Shown here piece by piece: positions 1 to 8,141 of a DNA stretch of 64,000 nt. The position numbers and the translations under genes were made by a program. Positions within the stretch are counted from its first letter, which is position 1. Each line of letters opens with the position of its first letter. The notes beneath the pieces are model-generated. The model was not told the origin of the DNA and searched no databases. It was given only the letters and a program-made list of their open reading frames with translations. Origin of the DNA: G963923945 sp965199175 (GTDB taxonomy: Bacteria; Pseudomonadota; Alphaproteobacteria; G963923945); NCBI GenBank assembly GCA_965199175.1, contig OZ240684.1, positions 1,116,001 through 1,180,000 of the forward strand, read 5' to 3'.

Positions 1-1332
1 ACGTTTCTGCCCACTGAGTAAATCACCAAGATTGATCAAAGCATCCGTACGCTCCGGATACATCCCGGTTACATGTTGCAACAACGCAACCGCATCCTCT
101 GTCTCGCCGAGGATATCGGTAATCATGGCAATACGGATATCAACCAACCAGCGATAGGGTGTTTGCGGATCAACCTGCCGGTACATTTCCCGGGCGGCCA
201 GCCAGCGTTCCTGAGACTCAAGAATTTCACCGGCTAAGACTGCAAAAACCGGCATATCCGGTCTTAGATACAGCGCAAAACGGATATAAATCAGGGCCAT
301 TTCATGGACATCTTCTTTGTAAAGAGCACGTGCGATATTATAAAATGTCTCAGCAACACCATCCCTGACGTTGCGGACTGCTTTTTTCAGTCCATCATCA
401 TGGGCCAATGATTCAGCAAAGAACCAATCTGCTTCAGAATCAGCATACATTTGGCGCAGAGCCTCAATTTTCTCGTGATTACCGGTCCGCTCAAAGAAAT
501 TGATCAAAATCTCCAACAAACGAAACGTTGTTGGCACACCGCTATCCAACAAATGAGCATAACGTTCCTGGGCCTGAGTCGTATAGCCGGCAACATCATA
601 AATAAGGCCCACATGAAGCTCATGGAGAATCGCAAAAGCACTATTTTCAGACAGTTCCTCCAGGGCTTTGAGTGCCAGGTCGGTCTCGCCCCGACCCGCT
701 AAAATCCAGGCCGACAACAAAGGACCAAAATACCGCCCCAAATTCTTCCGGGAAATTTTCCCTAACCGCCGTTCAGCCAAATCCAGATCATCCGCACCGA
801 TTGCAGAAACAATACGCACCAGATTGGCCAAAACAGCATCTGGCTGTTGTTTAAGAATACGTTCTGCCAACCGGTCTGCTTCATCGAACCGGTTTTCTTC
901 AATCATCAGAATATGGGCCCGGTTGAGAATATCGGGATTATCCGGAATCGATTCCAGTGCCCGCAGCATGAAATCACCAGCAACCTGTTTTTGACCGCGC
1001 TTGTCGGCCAATAAGCCTGCTAAATAATTGCCCCGGGCCGAAGCCCCGGATATTTTCCGTGCGTCCTTAGACTCTAAAATCGGATGCTCAGAGTCGAATT
1101 GATCCGGTAAATCGGGATCAGATGACGGGGGCGCAGACGGGTTGGTTGTGGGTGTGGCCAATTCTGGCGATGGTTCAACACCAGAAAGCTGCTCCCCGGA
1201 TTGCTCAGCCGATTGCCGGGAATTAGAATTCTGCACAAGCGGATCAGGAGCAGCACAGGACCCCAGAATGCCCACAGCCAGAACGCAGAATAAGAGACGA
1301 CACCACCGGAAGAAAGAAAGACGATACGCCAT
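1..1332 (-). CDS. TPR-type lipoprotein, C-terminus cut by window edge
   Basis: A minus-strand frame is open from an ATG at 1332 to the window edge (444 codons seen). Residues 1-27 are a lipoprotein signal: basic start, hydrophobic core, then lipobox LGSC at about 24-27, so the mature protein is probably an acylated periplasmic protein. A Pro/Ser-rich linker follows. The rest is helical repeats of TPR style (repeated A-L-x-L and G-x-x-x-A-A patterns), with the typical 'doing N jobs, then rank by peak' look of scaffold proteins. No enzyme motif is visible. In related alphaproteobacteria a TPR protein of this type sits between ETF-QO and ispE, so ispE may lie just outside the window. The specific role is unknown. 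Confidence 0.8.
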   Translation of the reverse strand, partial: MAYRLSFFRWCRLLFCVLAVGILGSCAAPDPLVQNSNSRQSAEQSGEQLSGVEPSPELATPTTNPSAPPSSDPDLPDQFDSEHPILESKDARKISGASARGNYLAGLLADKRGQKQVAGDFMLRALESIPDNPDILNRAHILMIEENRFDEADRLAERILKQQPDAVLANLVRIVSAIGADDLDLAERRLGKISRKNLGRYFGPLLSAWILAGRGETDLALKALEELSENSAFAILHELHVGLIYDVAGYTTQAQERYAHLLDSGVPTTFRLLEILINFFERTGNHEKIEALRQMYADSEADWFFAESLAHDDGLKKAVRNVRDGVAETFYNIARALYKEDVHEMALIYIRFALYLRPDMPVFAVLAGEILESQERWLAAREMYRQVDPQTPYRWLVDIRIAMITDILGETEDAVALLQHVTGMYPERTDALINLGDLLSGQKR

Positions 1333-1755
1333 TCCCCCAACAGGAAAGAGCCAACCCAATACATGCGCGCTGATGTTCCTCATCCGGATACAGCCTGTCT
1401 CGATAAAACCTGCCTGGATACAATAACCATTTCTGCCGCCATTCCTGACATCAGGATATCAGGAACCGAATATCAAAACGTAAGAATACCAGAATTGAGC
1501 CTGATCATACACAGAATTTGAGACCGAAAATGATTTGAGACCGAAAACGCAATCCCGGACCGAAGATACTTGTCACCGGGTAATCTATAATAATCCAAAT
1601 GAACGACACATGACCAACGTCTCAATCAAGGTTCAATGTCTCAATCAAGGTTTCAGAAATATCCTGATACCACTGTACCCCATTCATCGCTACCCTGACA
1701 GGTCAGGATTCCCCTTCTCATGGTTGAGAAAGCGGCAGGCAAACAAAGCTGATCG
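1333..1755. other. gene-free spacer with short direct repeats
   Basis: This is 423 bp between the TPR lipoprotein start and the ETF-QO stop. I see no convincing gene. It holds a 17-bp direct repeat in two copies at 1517-1550 (core tttgagaccgaaaa) and a second imperfect duplication near 1618-1652 (core tctcaatcaaggtt). The short open frames here have no start context or family resemblance. Confidence 0.6.
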
Positions 1756-3399
1756 TTACATATTGGAGTAATTGGGGCCACCACCCCCTTCGGGGGGTAC
1801 CCAGACGATATTTTGCGTAAAATCCTTAATATCGCATGTCTTACAATGCAGACAGTTCTGAGCATTGATTTGCAAACGGGATGCCGCACCATCACCGATA
1901 ATTTCGTAAACACCGGCCGGACAATATCGTTGCTCAGGTGAATCATATGTATTCAGATTGATATCAATAGCCACAGCGGCATCTTTTAATTTCAGGTGAC
2001 AGGGTTGGTCTTCTTCGTGATTGGTCCCGGAAAAAGCCACATTGGTCAACCGGTCGAATGTAAGGCAGCCATCCGGCTTCGGGTAGGTGATTGGTTTGCT
2101 TTTGCTCTTATGGTGCAAAGTTTCGTGATCACGATGGGCGTGTTGCAATGTCCAGGGAGCATGCCCGCGCAAAAAAATCTGATCAAACCCGGCATGGATC
2201 ATCCCCCGGATCAACCCTTTTTTGAACCCCGGACGAACATTGCGCGCCGCCTGGAGTTCCTGAGAAACCCAGGAATTTTTGAAAGATTCGGCATACATGG
2301 TCAATTCACGCGGCCCGGCCTGGCCTTGTTCTAAAGCAGCATGGGCTGCTTCGGCAGCCAGCATACCTGATTTCATGGCTGTATGGCTGCCTTTGATTTT
2401 CGGTACATTCAGGGTTCCGGCTTCACAGCCAATCAAAACACCCCCCGGGAACGTCATTTTGGGGAGTGATTGCCACCCCCCTTCATTCAAAGCCCGGGCA
2501 CCATAGGCAATACGCCGACCACCCTCAAAAACACCGCGTATTTTAGGATGTGTTTTGAATCGCTGAAATTCCTCATAGGGGTTCAGATACGGGTTCTCAT
2601 AATCAAGCCCGATAACCAGACCGACCGAAAGCTGATGACCAGCCAGATGATACATGAATGAGCCACCATATACGCTGTTATCAAGCGGCCAGCCAACGCT
2701 ATGGGTCACCGAACCGGGATGGTGGCGATCCGGATCAATCTCCCACAGTTCCTTCAGGCCAATCCCGTAGGTTTGGGGCTTGCACCCGGAGCGCAGATGA
2801 AAGTGATCCATCAATTCTTTGCCCAGGCTCCCCCGGCACCCTTCGGCAAAAAAACTATAGCGTGCCTGCAACGCAATCCCCGGCTGATAGGCTGGTTTAT
2901 GCTCACCATTTTTACCAATCCCCATATCGCCGGTCGCAACCCCGATGACCGCACCCGAATCGTCATAGAGGATTTCACTGGCGGCAAAGCCGGGATAAAT
3001 CTCGACCCCGAGGTCTTCGGCCCGTTCACCCAGCCAACGACAGAACGCCCCCAGAGAAATGATATAGTTCCCGGTGTTTTGCAGTGCCGAAGGCAGAAAA
3101 AAATGCGGTAACGCCAAACCTCTTTTTTCAAAGAGGTATAAAAAAATTTCCTGGGTGACCGGGGTCTGCACCGGTGTATTCTGCTCTTGCCAGCCGGGAA
3201 ATAATTCATCAAGGGCGCGTGGCTCTAAGATCGCACCCGAAAGAATATGTGCACCAATTTCAGAGCCTTTTTCGACCACGCAAACACTGGTCTGGCGTCC
3301 CGATTCCAGGGCCAGCTGCTTCAGGCGGATAGCCGCTGAAAGACCCGATGGGCCAGCCCCGATAATCACCACATCATACTGCATCGTTTCGCGTGTCAT
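1756..3399 (-). CDS. etfD: electron transfer flavoprotein-ubiquinone oxidoreductase
   Basis: ETF-QO passes electrons from reduced electron-transfer flavoprotein (fed by acyl-CoA and other dehydrogenases) to ubiquinone at the inner membrane. The 547-residue length is normal. The FAD-binding dinucleotide motif GAGPSG is at residues 14-19. The C-terminal [4Fe-4S] cluster motif is clear: CLHCKTC at 516-522 plus an upstream Cys near 493 in YCPAGVYE. The protein ends normally in VPPEGGGGPNYSNM. The ATG at 3399 is used; a second ATG at 3384 (MQYDVVIIG) is an equally possible start, and neither has a strong ribosome-binding site. It is divergent from the uracil-DNA glycosylase gene. Family assignment is secure. 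Confidence 0.95.
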   Translation of the reverse strand: MTRETMQYDVVIIGAGPSGLSAAIRLKQLALESGRQTSVCVVEKGSEIGAHILSGAILEPRALDELFPGWQEQNTPVQTPVTQEIFLYLFEKRGLALPHFFLPSALQNTGNYIISLGAFCRWLGERAEDLGVEIYPGFAASEILYDDSGAVIGVATGDMGIGKNGEHKPAYQPGIALQARYSFFAEGCRGSLGKELMDHFHLRSGCKPQTYGIGLKELWEIDPDRHHPGSVTHSVGWPLDNSVYGGSFMYHLAGHQLSVGLVIGLDYENPYLNPYEEFQRFKTHPKIRGVFEGGRRIAYGARALNEGGWQSLPKMTFPGGVLIGCEAGTLNVPKIKGSHTAMKSGMLAAEAAHAALEQGQAGPRELTMYAESFKNSWVSQELQAARNVRPGFKKGLIRGMIHAGFDQIFLRGHAPWTLQHAHRDHETLHHKSKSKPITYPKPDGCLTFDRLTNVAFSGTNHEEDQPCHLKLKDAAVAIDINLNTYDSPEQRYCPAGVYEIIGDGAASRLQINAQNCLHCKTCDIKDFTQNIVWVPPEGGGGPNYSNM

Positions 3400-3593
3400 G
3401 GTACAATACTCTGGAAAATGCTCCGGGAAAGAAATCTACAAATAGGGACTATGCCGCACAACGAAGGCTTTTATATAAACTTAAGAATATACTTAAAATA
3501 AACAGAGGACTAAAATAAAGAGATAACTCAAAAAGGACTCTATCCATTTTTTTTAAGAATATCCCGACAACCACAATCACAGATCACCACAGC

Positions 3594-3673
3594 GTAAGTG
3601 ATGATGGAAACGTAAATGATGATGGAAACGAAATGATGTTAAATAAGAAATGATGTTAAATAAGAAATGATGG
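3594..3673. repeat. two adjacent short tandem repeats running into a start codon
   Basis: An 18-bp unit (core gatgatggaaac) occurs twice at 3594-3629, followed directly by a 17-bp unit (core gaaatgatgttaaataa) at 3630-3646 and 3647-3663, with a partial third copy at 3664-3673. The partial copy supplies the ATG start codons of the next gene. Confidence 0.85.
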
Positions 3674-4617
3674 CTTCTCAAACCGAATATGAATGTTTGC
3701 GGTGGCAGATTGAGGCCGGAGCCGATGAAGCCATCCTTGATCAACCCATCAACCGCTATCATCAACCCCCGGCAACCGACCAGACAACCGGGAAAAACCG
3801 GGCTTTTGATCAATCAGTATCCGGTTTTCACGATCCCTTGCCCGGGCAAGCAGGGGATTCTGCCGGTAGCCCCCATAATGACCCGGTCAAACATCCACCC
3901 ATAACAGCATCGACACAGCTGCCATCATCAGGCAATCCTTCCAATATGCCGGAACCCAATCAGACCTCCCGATCCGGGAATACAGCGATTCATCATCAAC
4001 AGAGCAGCCAGGCTGCTCGTGATCATGCGCAATCCTGTCAAACCCTTGATGATCTGCGGGATGCTCTGGAGGCTTTTGATGGCTGCCCACTCAAGGAAAC
4101 AGCGATGAATCTGGTTTTTTCCGATGGCAATCCTCAGGCATCGATCATGCTGGTTGGCGAAGCCCCTGGTGCCGATGAGGACCGCCAGGGCCTTCCCTTT
4201 GTGGGTGTGAGTGGCAAACTTCTGGACCGGATGATTGCGACAATCGGCTTCAATCGCCAAAACACATATATCAGCAATATTCTGCCCTGGAGACCCCCGG
4301 GAAACCGCAATCCTGCCCCCGATGAAATTGCAGTCTGCCTGCCCTTTATCGAACGGCATATTGAGTTGATTAACCCGAAAATTCTGATCTTCGTTGGTGG
4401 TGTTGCAGCCAAGACGTTGCTGGGTGTCAAAGAGAGTATCGGCAAACTGCGCGGCCGATGGTTCCCTTATCAATCGCCTGGTCTTGCCCGCCCGATCACC
4501 GCTTGTGCTACCTTTCATCCGGCTTATTTGCTGCGCTCTCCGGCACAAAAACACAAGGCCTGGCAGGATCTTCTTGATATCGAAGCCAAATTGAAAACAC
4601 TGTCTGAGACGAATTGA
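3667..4617 (+). CDS. uracil-DNA glycosylase, family 4-like
   Basis: This is a base-excision repair enzyme that removes uracil from DNA. The catalytic half starts near residue 135. The uracil-pocket motif GEAPGADEDRQGLPFVG is at 164-180, the RPPGNRNP strand-turn at 209-216, and the closing HPAYLLR motif at 284-290. Residues 1-130 are a low-complexity, Pro/Ser/Gln-rich extension with no recognisable domain. Canonical family-4 enzymes hold a 4Fe-4S cluster with four Cys. Here the first pair is reduced to one Cys (DGC at 140) and the Cys usually before RPP is Trp208, although Cys224 is present, so the cluster may be absent or altered. ATGs at 3667 and 3670 are both possible. The stop codon lies inside the first unit of a tandem repeat. 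moaB follows on the same strand. Confidence 0.88.
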   Translation: MMASQTEYECLRWQIEAGADEAILDQPINRYHQPPATDQTTGKNRAFDQSVSGFHDPLPGQAGDSAGSPHNDPVKHPPITASTQLPSSGNPSNMPEPNQTSRSGNTAIHHQQSSQAARDHAQSCQTLDDLRDALEAFDGCPLKETAMNLVFSDGNPQASIMLVGEAPGADEDRQGLPFVGVSGKLLDRMIATIGFNRQNTYISNILPWRPPGNRNPAPDEIAVCLPFIERHIELINPKILIFVGGVAAKTLLGVKESIGKLRGRWFPYQSPGLARPITACATFHPAYLLRSPAQKHKAWQDLLDIEAKLKTLSETN

Positions 4618-4668
4618 AACGCTGAGACGTACTGAAACGCTGAGACGAACTGAAACGCTGAGACGAAC
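4615..4668. repeat. 18-bp tandem repeat, three copies, starting at a stop codon
   Basis: The unit tgaaacgctgagacgaac occurs at 4615-4632, 4633-4650 and 4651-4668 with one substitution. A partial copy lies inside the last codons of the upstream gene. The first three bases are the stop codon of the uracil-DNA glycosylase gene, so every unit carries an in-frame TGA. Confidence 0.92.
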
Positions 4669-4774
4669 TGAGGCAAAAGACCTGATTTTCTTCCTGACCG
4701 GTCATTCAAATACTGGTCATTCAAATCACCGAATCATTCAAAATCTTTTTCATCAATGCCTGTATAAAGGCATT

Positions 4775-4846
4775 ATCATACTCAAAATAGAATCATACCG
4801 AAAATAGATATCATACTGAGAACAAATATCATACTGAGGACAGATC
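4775..4846. repeat. approx. 18-bp degenerate tandem repeat before moaB
   Basis: The core atcatac recurs at 4775, 4792, 4810 and 4828 (spacings 17-18), and a shortened copy at 4844 supplies the ATG of moaB at 4847. Between cores the sequence is similar but diverged (aaaatag / gaacaa / gaggac). The last unit contains the GAGGAC that probably serves as the ribosome-binding site. Confidence 0.75.
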
Positions 4847-5377
4847 ATGTCAGGACTGGATCCCAAAATATCGTTTAAGCCGGTTACAATCGCTTTGATG
4901 ACTGTCTCTGATAGCCGCACTCTGGAAAATGATAAATCAGGGGATATCCTGGTTAAGAAAATAGAAGAAGCCGGGCATCATTTGGCTGAACGATTGATCA
5001 TGCCTGATGAACCTGATCAGATTGCAGCACGCCTCAGGATATGGATTGATGACCCCCATATTGATGTCGGGATTGCCACCGGCGGGACTGGCCTCACTGG
5101 CCGGGATTCGACACCAGAAGCCTTTCAATCAGTTTATGAAAAGGAAATTCCCGGCTTTGGAGAAGTTTTTCGCATGCTCAGCTATGCGAAAATCGGTGCA
5201 TCAACCATTCAGTCACGAACAACCGCCGGGGTGGCAAACCGAACCTATCTGTTTGCTCTGCCTGGTTCACCGGGAGCCTGCCGTGACGCCTGGGAAGATA
5301 TTCTCAAATGGCAACTCGACTCGCGGTTCCGGCCGTGCAATCTGGTCGATTTAATGCCCCGCCTGAAAGAAAAATAA
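4847..5377 (+). CDS. moaB: molybdenum cofactor biosynthesis protein B (MoCF domain)
   Basis: MoaB-family proteins bind molybdopterin or its precursor during molybdenum cofactor assembly in the cytoplasm. The 176-residue protein is a single MoCF domain. It begins with the VSDSRT motif, has the diagnostic GGTGLTGRDSTPEA loop in the middle, and the FALPGSPGACRDAWE motif near the C-terminus. A GAGGAC sequence 6-11 bases upstream of the ATG supports the start. It follows the uracil-DNA glycosylase gene on the same strand, an association seen in other alphaproteobacteria. The two are separated by about 230 bp of repeat-rich spacer, so co-transcription is uncertain. Confidence 0.93.
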   Translation: MSGLDPKISFKPVTIALMTVSDSRTLENDKSGDILVKKIEEAGHHLAERLIMPDEPDQIAARLRIWIDDPHIDVGIATGGTGLTGRDSTPEAFQSVYEKEIPGFGEVFRMLSYAKIGASTIQSRTTAGVANRTYLFALPGSPGACRDAWEDILKWQLDSRFRPCNLVDLMPRLKEK

Positions 5378-5429
5378 GCGACAGCTGACTAAAACGCGCG
5401 TAACTGAGAGGTGGATGACCGAGAAGCAC

Positions 5430-5463
5430 AGGATACTGAGAGATACAGGATACTGAGAGATAC
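5430..5463. repeat. 17-bp tandem repeat after moaB
   Basis: The unit aggatactgagagatac occurs twice without mismatch at 5430-5446 and 5447-5463, with a decayed third copy (agtattaag) following. It lies between the convergent moaB and DUF2064 genes. Confidence 0.85.
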
Positions 5464-5530
5464 AGTATTAAGAGGCATAGTATATTATAAAGCCTGATAT
5501 GATGAAGCCTGTTGTCTTAATCCTGTTGTA

Positions 5531-6151
5531 TTATAATGTCCGTTTCTTTGCTGAATGCTCGCTCATCCAGGCCCGATACGACACCGCATCATCAATATCA
5601 CGTATCTTTTCCAGAAAACCGGCGGTGAAACACTGTCCAAGATTGGCCCGGGTATCGGCCAAAGCATGCTCGGTTGACCATCGTACAGATCGGAATAAAC
5701 CCCATACAGCCAGGGCATGCCGCGCCCCGATGAGCCAGTATCCACCATCAACCGCCGGACCAAAAACCACATCATGATACCCCAGCAACCGCACAGCAGA
5801 AACAATATGGCCCGGTGCAATATCCGGCGCATCTGTGCCCAGAATAATCACCGGCGCCGGGCCGGCCAGGGATAAAAAACGCCCCATACGCTGACCAAGA
5901 TCACCTGTCCCTTGTCGATACCGCACAGGACCCTTTGGCCACAGCCGTTGACAACGCCATGCAGCATCCGGAGTCACCGCCAAAGCCAACCGCCACCGTT
6001 TGTCGAATCCCAAACGGCGCACGAGAGAAAATAAGCTCCGGCGATAAAAGCGGGACGCCGCCAACAAACCAATATCCTTACCCAAACGGGTCTTTACACG
6101 ACCAAGGCACGGTTGACGGGCAAACAAGACTACCAGTGGTTGATGTCGCAA
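5531..6151 (-). CDS. DUF2064 family glycosyltransferase-like protein (TIGR04282)
   Basis: This 206-residue protein matches the nucleotide-diphospho-sugar transferase-like fold known as DUF2064 or 'rSAM/selenodomain-associated transferase 1'. Visible hallmarks are the N-terminal RQPCLGRVKTRLG, the central metal-binding-type motif ILGTDAPDI near residue 105, and the FGPAVDGGYWLIG block. The start is TTG at 6151, preceded by a good AGGGGAG ribosome-binding site 9 bases upstream; no ATG fits. Its substrate is not established for the family. It converges on moaB, and upstream lies a 545-bp gene-free spacer. Confidence 0.85.
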   Translation of the reverse strand: MRHQPLVVLFARQPCLGRVKTRLGKDIGLLAASRFYRRSLFSLVRRLGFDKRWRLALAVTPDAAWRCQRLWPKGPVRYRQGTGDLGQRMGRFLSLAGPAPVIILGTDAPDIAPGHIVSAVRLLGYHDVVFGPAVDGGYWLIGARHALAVWGLFRSVRWSTEHALADTRANLGQCFTAGFLEKIRDIDDAVSYRAWMSEHSAKKRTL

Positions 6152-6696
6152 TAAATAAAACTCCCCTCATGGGTATCATTGCATATCCCGGGAAAATCAG
6201 CACCCCATGCGAGGAATCATCCTGATTCAGTCATATCCAGACAATAGTGAAGAAAAATACATATAAAAACAAACAGATAACGTCTTTGTTCAATCACTCT
6301 GGGTCAGGAATATTTCCATAGAAAGAGACTGAATATCTTCGTTTTGGTTATTTATCTGTTTTCATTGGTCATTACGCTTGCTATACCCTGTTTGTTGCTT
6401 GTCATTAATTGTTTTAGTTTTTCTAAACGGTTGATTTTAAGTAAATAAAATTGGTTGGCTGTTTTTTGGGAGGATTCTGGTATAATGGCCATAAAAAATT
6501 GCAGATTACAGACAGGGTGCGGAACATCTCGTATGTGCATCTGAGTCTCCTGCATCTTAAAAAAAATGCTGAATAAGTTTTCAGTTCCCGTGATTGAGGC
6601 GGGTGGCTGTGTGGTGGATAGCTGTGTGGCGGCTATCTGTATATGACATGATATATGATATCAAATATATGATAATGACTGATATATGAGGTCCTG
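6152..6696. other. gene-free spacer, AT-rich
   Basis: This is 545 bp between divergent genes (DUF2064 and a chemoreceptor), so it should contain both promoters. A 67-codon minus-strand frame at 6352-6555 has no recognisable family and weak start context, so it is not called. The right end (about 6598-6690) is built of short duplications: gtggctgtgtgg/gatagctgtgtgg, then atatgat repeated several times up to the chemoreceptor start. Confidence 0.5.
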
Positions 6697-7938
6697 ATGA
6701 TATTTGGCTTACGACGCGAAGCAGACGTCCAAAAATACCGGCAAAGAGCCAAACAATTTGAAACCTGGTTTCAATCGGCAATGATGATGGTTGATCATTT
6801 GCCGGTCGGCGTTATCTGGTTCAATGCCGAGGATGGTTTCACCGCCAACTATATGAATAATTATTCAAAAGAAACGATTGAAAAACGGATTAAAATTTCT
6901 CCCGATGACATCATTAGCCATAAAATTAAGGCTCTCTTCACGCATTCTGACTGTCAACCGCCTGACCTTGAGGGGAAAAAAGATCTCCCCTTTCATAAAG
7001 TTGTCCGTTTCGGGGATGAATTCCTGGATATCCATATTATCGCGGTCAATGACCAGAAAGATTACTATTGCGGCAGTATGCTGATCTGGACTCTGGTCAG
7101 CGACAGAATAACCATGATCAGCAATTTCGATAGCCAGGTAAAATCAGTAGCCGAAGCCCTTTCCTCAGCAGCCACCCAAGTCGAGGCCAGTGCCCGCAGC
7201 GTATCAGATATCGCCGAGCATACCGGCACCGAATCCTCAGCCATGGCCGAGGCAGCCGATACCTCAACAACCAATCTGTCAACTGTGACAACAGCCGCCG
7301 AGCAACTCACCAGCTCAATCAATGAGATCAGCCAGCAAGTCGCCTCAGCAACCACCATCTCCCAGGAAGCCACGCACAAGGTTGATAACACCAATACCAC
7401 CGTGCGGGGTCTGGCCGAAACAGCCAACAAAATCGGTGAGGTGGTCAAATTCATCACCGATATCGCCGAACAAACCAATTTACTGGCGTTGAATGCCACC
7501 ATTGAGGCGGCCCGGGCCGGCGAAGCCGGAAAGGGCTTTGCCGTGGTCGCCGGCGAAGTCAAGGAGTTGGCCAGCCAGACCGCCAAGGCAACCGAAGAGA
7601 TATCGACCCAGATCGGGGCCATTCAGCAGGCCACCCGTCAATCGGTCACCGCCATTCAGGATATCACCGAAGTGATCGCCAAAATCAGCGAGACCTCAAC
7701 AGCAATCTCAGCAGCCATTGAGGAACAATCAGCCGCCACCGCAGAAATCAATCGTTCGATTCATGATACATCACAAGCCTCGGCAGAAGTTGGTGAGCGG
7801 ATTCAAAAAGTCAATCAAACTGCTGGTGAGGCTGGAAAAGCTGCCTCTCAGCTGATGGCAGCTTCTGGTCAGCTCACCGAGCAATCGGCCAGCCTGACCA
7901 AAAATGTTGATACCTTCATGGAAAGCCTGAGCCATTAA
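6697..7938 (+). CDS. soluble methyl-accepting chemotaxis protein with N-terminal PAS-like domain
   Basis: This is a cytoplasmic chemoreceptor that would signal through CheA/CheW. No transmembrane segment or HAMP domain is present. Residues 28-135 resemble a PAS sensor (MVDHLPVGVIWFNAEDGF at 31-48, closing strand near YCGSMLIWTLV). The rest is the coiled-coil MA domain, with the highly conserved hairpin tip near 257-300 containing NLLALNATIEAARAGEAGKGF and VAGEVKELA. Glu/Gln/Ala-rich helices on both sides are the usual methylation regions. The ligand is unknown; a PAS domain suggests an intracellular or redox cue. It converges on a second soluble chemoreceptor. No che genes lie in this window. 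Confidence 0.92.
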   Translation: MIFGLRREADVQKYRQRAKQFETWFQSAMMMVDHLPVGVIWFNAEDGFTANYMNNYSKETIEKRIKISPDDIISHKIKALFTHSDCQPPDLEGKKDLPFHKVVRFGDEFLDIHIIAVNDQKDYYCGSMLIWTLVSDRITMISNFDSQVKSVAEALSSAATQVEASARSVSDIAEHTGTESSAMAEAADTSTTNLSTVTTAAEQLTSSINEISQQVASATTISQEATHKVDNTNTTVRGLAETANKIGEVVKFITDIAEQTNLLALNATIEAARAGEAGKGFAVVAGEVKELASQTAKATEEISTQIGAIQQATRQSVTAIQDITEVIAKISETSTAISAAIEEQSAATAEINRSIHDTSQASAEVGERIQKVNQTAGEAGKAASQLMAASGQLTEQSASLTKNVDTFMESLSH

Positions 7939-7971
7939 GCCGCTTCCCGCTCAATCGGTTTCAATATGTTC

Positions 7972-8016
7972 CGATACGTTGTGTTTGGATACGTTACGTT
8001 TGGATACGTTTTTGTC
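7972..8016. repeat. 15-bp tandem repeat between two chemoreceptor genes
   Basis: The unit ggatacgttacgttt occurs in three copies at 7972-7986 (two mismatches), 7987-8001 and 8002-8016 (degenerate end). It lies between the convergent 3' ends of the two chemoreceptor genes. Confidence 0.85.
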
Positions 8017-8141
8017 TCTGAGGGATCTTAATCAGGGTATCAATTCAGGATAAAAATGACAGCAAAGAAACACTCAAAAAAAAACCGCACGCATCATTTG
8101 CCCAAAACAAAGCCCCCGACAATAAAACGCCATCCCCGGAT

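Noticed and set aside
1074..1364. 96-codon minus-strand frame overlapping the TPR lipoprotein gene
   Set aside because: It is a shadow in another phase; the lipoprotein frame with lipobox continues to the window edge.
6352..6555. 67-codon minus-strand frame in the spacer before the first chemoreceptor gene
   Set aside because: No family resemblance, no ribosome-binding site, and composition like the surrounding spacer.
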